Part shown: positions 7,004-8,772 of the stretch, in pieces
How the letters are laid out: the number at the start of each line of letters is the position of its first letter
How positions within the stretch are numbered: the stretch's first letter is position 1
Origin: GCA-002726655 sp046582185
GTDB taxonomy: Bacteria > Pseudomonadota > Gammaproteobacteria > Pseudomonadales > Azotimanducaceae
Assembly: GCA_046582185.1 (NCBI GenBank)
Contig: JAYGEX010000022.1
Coordinates: forward strand, 1-8,772
Reading direction: 5' to 3'
DNA length: 8,772 bases
Notes under the pieces: model-generated
Told to the model about the DNA's origin: nothing
Databases searched by the model: none
What the model saw: only the letters and a program-made list of their open reading frames with translations
Program-made: the position numbers and the translations under genes

Positions 7004-7408
7004 ATGAATATAGACTTGAAAATGAAAATGCCAACATCATGGCGGGTATGGATAGGACTATGGATATATGGCCTGCTTGTAGGAGCTGGAAAGTTCGGCA
7101 CAGCGGACGAGGCCATGATGATAGAGCTAGGCTTCGGGCTCGCTTTTACTAGCACGCTAGTTCTCTTGATGATCTTCCGCAGGCAGGCTGTATTAGGCTA
7201 CACAATCTTTATGTGACTTTTGGACGCGGCAGGCTACGCCATGGCGTACCTTGACGGCGACATCATGCAGGTTGCCTGGGTAGCAGGAACGGTCAAAAGT
7301 TTATTCTTCCTGGGATATGTAAAGTTCTCAGCCAATGCCACCAATTTCCGCAAATCTCAACCGAGGCAGATTGAAACATTAGCCGAACTAAACCAACAGG
7401 TTGGCTGA
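7004..7408 (+). pseudogene. Four-TM membrane protein split by an in-frame TGA
   Basis: ATG 7004 has an excellent ribosome site (AAAGGAG, 6989-6995). The frame gives 70 residues, stops at TGA 7214-7216, then continues in the same frame for 63 codons to TGA 7406-7408. Read through, it makes one coherent protein of about 134 residues with four membrane segments. They lie near residues 13-30 (WRVWIGLWIYGLLVGAG), 40-58, 62-82 and 89-106 (VAWVAGTVKSLFFLGYV), followed by a polar tail. The stop falls inside the third segment, between YTIFM and LLDAAGYAMAYL. One G-to-A change in a Trp codon (TGG) would explain it. The second half could start at TTG 7220 but has no ribosome site. Normal TGA stops in neighbouring genes argue against a changed code. 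I recognise no family. It could be a nonsense mutation, a sequencing error or a true readthrough site. Confidence 0.55.
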
Positions 7409-7461
7409 TGATGGTTAGATACCCGAAACGCTGTGACCGCATCTTAACCAAAACATTTCGT

Positions 7462-7468
7462 AAAGGAG
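7462..7468 (+). promoter_or_regulatory. Ribosome binding site fixing the GTG start at 7477
   Basis: AAAGGAG lies eight bases before GTG 7477. It decides between this start and ATG 7408, which would add 23 basic residues in front of a complete signal peptide. Confidence 0.75.
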
Positions 7469-7476
7469 AACCACAA

Positions 7477-7893
7477 GTGAAACTTAGTAACATAGTAATA
7501 GCTTGCGCCTTCGCTGGCGCTATAACCCAGGCGCCAACAGTCCTGGCCGCCACTGACGCACAAGAAAAGTTGGGAGAGTGTAGCGGCGCGATACTGACAG
7601 TAGATGAGCCTGTATGGCTTTCTGAACAAGACGACGCCACAAAGAAGAGATATAGAACCAAGCTACTAGCCTGTACTAACTGGATTGAAGGCATGACGGA
7701 CGTTTGGCATCTGCACGGCCACCATTGTTACAACGGCGCTACCTTTGAGCAGATGGCGCGGATGTATGTCAAGGACATGAAAGAGAACCCTGAGAAGATG
7801 AGTAATTCAGGCGTCTGGAACATGGGTGAATTGCTCGAACCATTATTTGAATGTGAGGCTTCGTTCGACAACGTCACATCCTCAGTAAAATGA
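7477..7893 (+). CDS. Secreted Rap1a/Tai immunity family-like protein (138 aa)
   Basis: From GTG 7477 the protein starts MKLSNIVIACAFAGAITQ and has a signal peptide cut at about residue 24 (TVLA, then ATDAQ), so it is periplasmic. The mature part has four cysteines (residues 35, 66, 84, 126), enough for two disulfides. A Cys, then aromatic-x-x-Gly-Met (CTNWIEGM), is followed by GHHCYNGATFEQMARMYVKDM, then ENPEK, then a final helix with LLEPLFEC. This order matches the Rap1a/Tai immunity fold: a Cys-x-Pro-type turn replaced here by CYNG, a Gln in the next helix, PE, and a C-terminal F-x-C. That family includes periplasmic proteins that neutralise amidase effectors of type VI secretion. No effector gene is beside it. 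The neighbours are membrane proteins and a terminase remnant, so a phage-encoded protective role is a reasonable but unproven idea. The gene ends five bases from the convergent small gene. Confidence 0.6.
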   Translation: MKLSNIVIACAFAGAITQAPTVLAATDAQEKLGECSGAILTVDEPVWLSEQDDATKKRYRTKLLACTNWIEGMTDVWHLHGHHCYNGATFEQMARMYVKDMKENPEKMSNSGVWNMGELLEPLFECEASFDNVTSSVK

Positions 7894-7898
7894 TATTA

Positions 7899-8120
7899 CT
7901 AATTGACCATAGCGGCATCATTGCGGTACATGGTGCCGATGAGGTATGCCGCTTCGGTTAATGTCCTCATAGCGTATGCGTTTTCGGTTACGGAGGCGAC
8001 ATCCAAAAAGAGTGAAATCAGTCTCAACACTTGATCGCATGCTCCGGCATAGTCTCGCTGCGTAATATTCCTGTTAGGGTCGGCGATTTTCAGCGTCCCT
8101 CGGCCGTATAGATTATTCAA
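7899..8120 (-). CDS. Small hypothetical protein (73 aa) coupled to terminase
   Basis: The minus-strand frame starts at TTG 8120-8118, which overlaps the terminase stop (TTGA). GAGGA lies a few bases upstream, inside the terminase 3' end, so the two are translationally coupled. The product, MNNLYGRGTLKIADPNRNI then a long helical region (YAGACDQVLRLISLFLDVAS, AMRTLTEAAYLIGTMYRND), has no signal peptide or clear membrane segment and looks like an all-helical cytoplasmic protein. I do not recognise it. Phages often place small uncharacterised genes right after the terminase, so it is probably a phage gene that outlived its neighbours. Confidence 0.55.
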   Translation of the reverse strand: MNNLYGRGTLKIADPNRNITQRDYAGACDQVLRLISLFLDVASVTENAYAMRTLTEAAYLIGTMYRNDAAMVN

Positions 8121-8631
8121 ATTCTCATCCTCGCAATGCTCAACTGTCCCCGTCCTTTCTCATCAAAAGCCTCATCCATCGTGTAGCCCGTTTGCATTTG
8201 TCCCCTGGCGTTTAAGATCGGCACACACCTACCATCGTGCAATAGTTCTTGTTTGATGGCCGTCGGTACGATTGGCACCTTGTCATCTTTGGGCAGTGAA
8301 GGTATGTCAGTTCGGTTTACCATGGTAGCGATAATGGCTGTGGCATCGACCATGTCATCGTTTTTACCACCTGGGAAATTCAGGATTTCGGTGACATAAT
8401 TCGCATTCCAGTCGCCACGCTTTAGAAAGATTTGGTTGTGGTGGAACATGGCCTGTAATGGTGTCGCCCTAATTTCCTTGTTAGTCGCACCGATAGAGAC
8501 CTCTCGGAAAATTGGATAAATACGCCTAGCCCTGGCTTCCCGCTCGCACATGCGTTTGAAAAACTTGGTCAATTTGTCATTCTCATGGTAGATGGAACTT
8601 GGCTTGGCGGCGATTATGGCGAAAAACTTTT
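8117..8631 (-). pseudogene. terL: Phage terminase large subunit, C-terminal nuclease fragment
   Basis: About 170 residues from KFFAIIAAKPSS to the stop match the C-terminal RNase H-like nuclease domain of the terminase large subunit, which cuts concatemeric phage DNA during packaging. The pattern is FREVSIGATNKEIRATPLQAM (the K-x-x-RA-x-PL motif), then NQIFLKRGDW, then EILNFPGGKNDDMVDATA. The last motif carries the conserved acidic DD-x-V-DA metal-binding site near the domain end. The ATPase domain, with its Walker motifs, is missing entirely; the family is normally 400-600 residues. The frame can be extended to ATG 8683, but those 17 extra codons lie in the 141-bp repeat and look nothing like a terminase. 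The gene is thus cut exactly at the repeat boundary. It cannot package DNA. Confidence 0.8.
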
Positions 8632-8772
8632 GAAGATAAGAAAAACAAACCAACGATTCCCATATCAAGCAAAGTATACACATTGTTCCAGGTCAACCAA
8701 ACGGTTGGTGCTTTCGTTGAATTTTAGCCAACAGGGAATTCTCTTACCCGATCACGGCTGCTTGGCTCACAT
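8632..8772 (+). repeat. 141-bp direct repeat, right copy (runs to window edge)
   Basis: This is the same sequence and orientation as 482-622 with two substitutions, both in the last 15 bases. It begins at the exact base where terminase homology ends, so it marks an insertion or recombination joint. The window stops inside it, which is also where an assembly would break at a repeated sequence. Confidence 0.9.

Noticed and set aside
7004..7893. Alternative genetic code in which TGA means Trp
   Set aside because: Neighbouring genes on both strands end in TGA at sensible places (7406-7408, 7891-7893, 8117-8119), so only the single stop at 7214 needs explaining.
8632..8683. Start of the terminase at ATG 8683
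   Set aside because: These codons belong to the 141-bp repeat, which also occurs at 482-622 without any terminase, so the start is accidental.

Overview
The window reads as an accessory, partly decayed stretch of a Gram-negative chromosome. The organism is probably a marine-type gammaproteobacterium. The basis is a 968-residue TonB-dependent outer-membrane receptor, a lipoprotein start, a membrane-anchored sulfatase N-terminus, DUF1330-like proteins, and a TM-anchored hypothetical family common in marine proteobacteria. The lineage call is an inference from gene style only; no rRNA or tRNA gene is present.

Layout. Positions 1-106 (minus) hold the first 35 codons of a lipoprotein that runs off the left edge. 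Positions 198-434 hold only the C-terminal end of a homoserine-acetyltransferase-like alpha/beta hydrolase. A 141-bp sequence starts at 482 and recurs in the same orientation at the right edge (8632-8772). Positions 821-1713 hold a 173-aa TM-anchored protein gene (1150-1671) bracketed by two copies of a 61-bp hairpin-bearing repeat. Positions 1899-2123 hold the N-terminal part of a membrane protein, joined by a 4-base overlap to a 310-aa tandem DUF1330-like protein (2120-3052). A sulfatase gene follows (3259-3552) but breaks off after its first metal-binding motif, about 25 bases before the convergent TonB-dependent receptor gene (6484-3578) ends. The receptor's own terminator hairpin lies inside the broken sulfatase frame.

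The right part (6816-8631) is different in kind. On the plus strand are a 54-aa membrane peptide, a four-TM membrane protein split by one in-frame TGA, and a secreted four-cysteine protein with the pattern of the Rap1a/Tai immunity family. Facing them on the minus strand are a small helical protein and the C-terminal nuclease half of a phage terminase large subunit. The terminase is cut exactly where the 141-bp repeat begins, so this is the remains of a phage or phage-derived island.

How it fits together. The receptor, the DUF1330-like protein and the sulfatase fragment probably derive from one uptake and desulfation locus for a sulfated organic compound; only the first two remain intact. Around that core the window holds five broken genes (hydrolase, 1899 membrane protein, sulfatase, four-TM protein, terminase) and two repeat families. 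This is what repeated insertion and deletion at a hotspot leaves behind. The most interesting items are the 141-bp repeat that ends the terminase, the repeat-bracketed gene at 821-1713, and the Rap1a/Tai-like protein in a phage-remnant setting.
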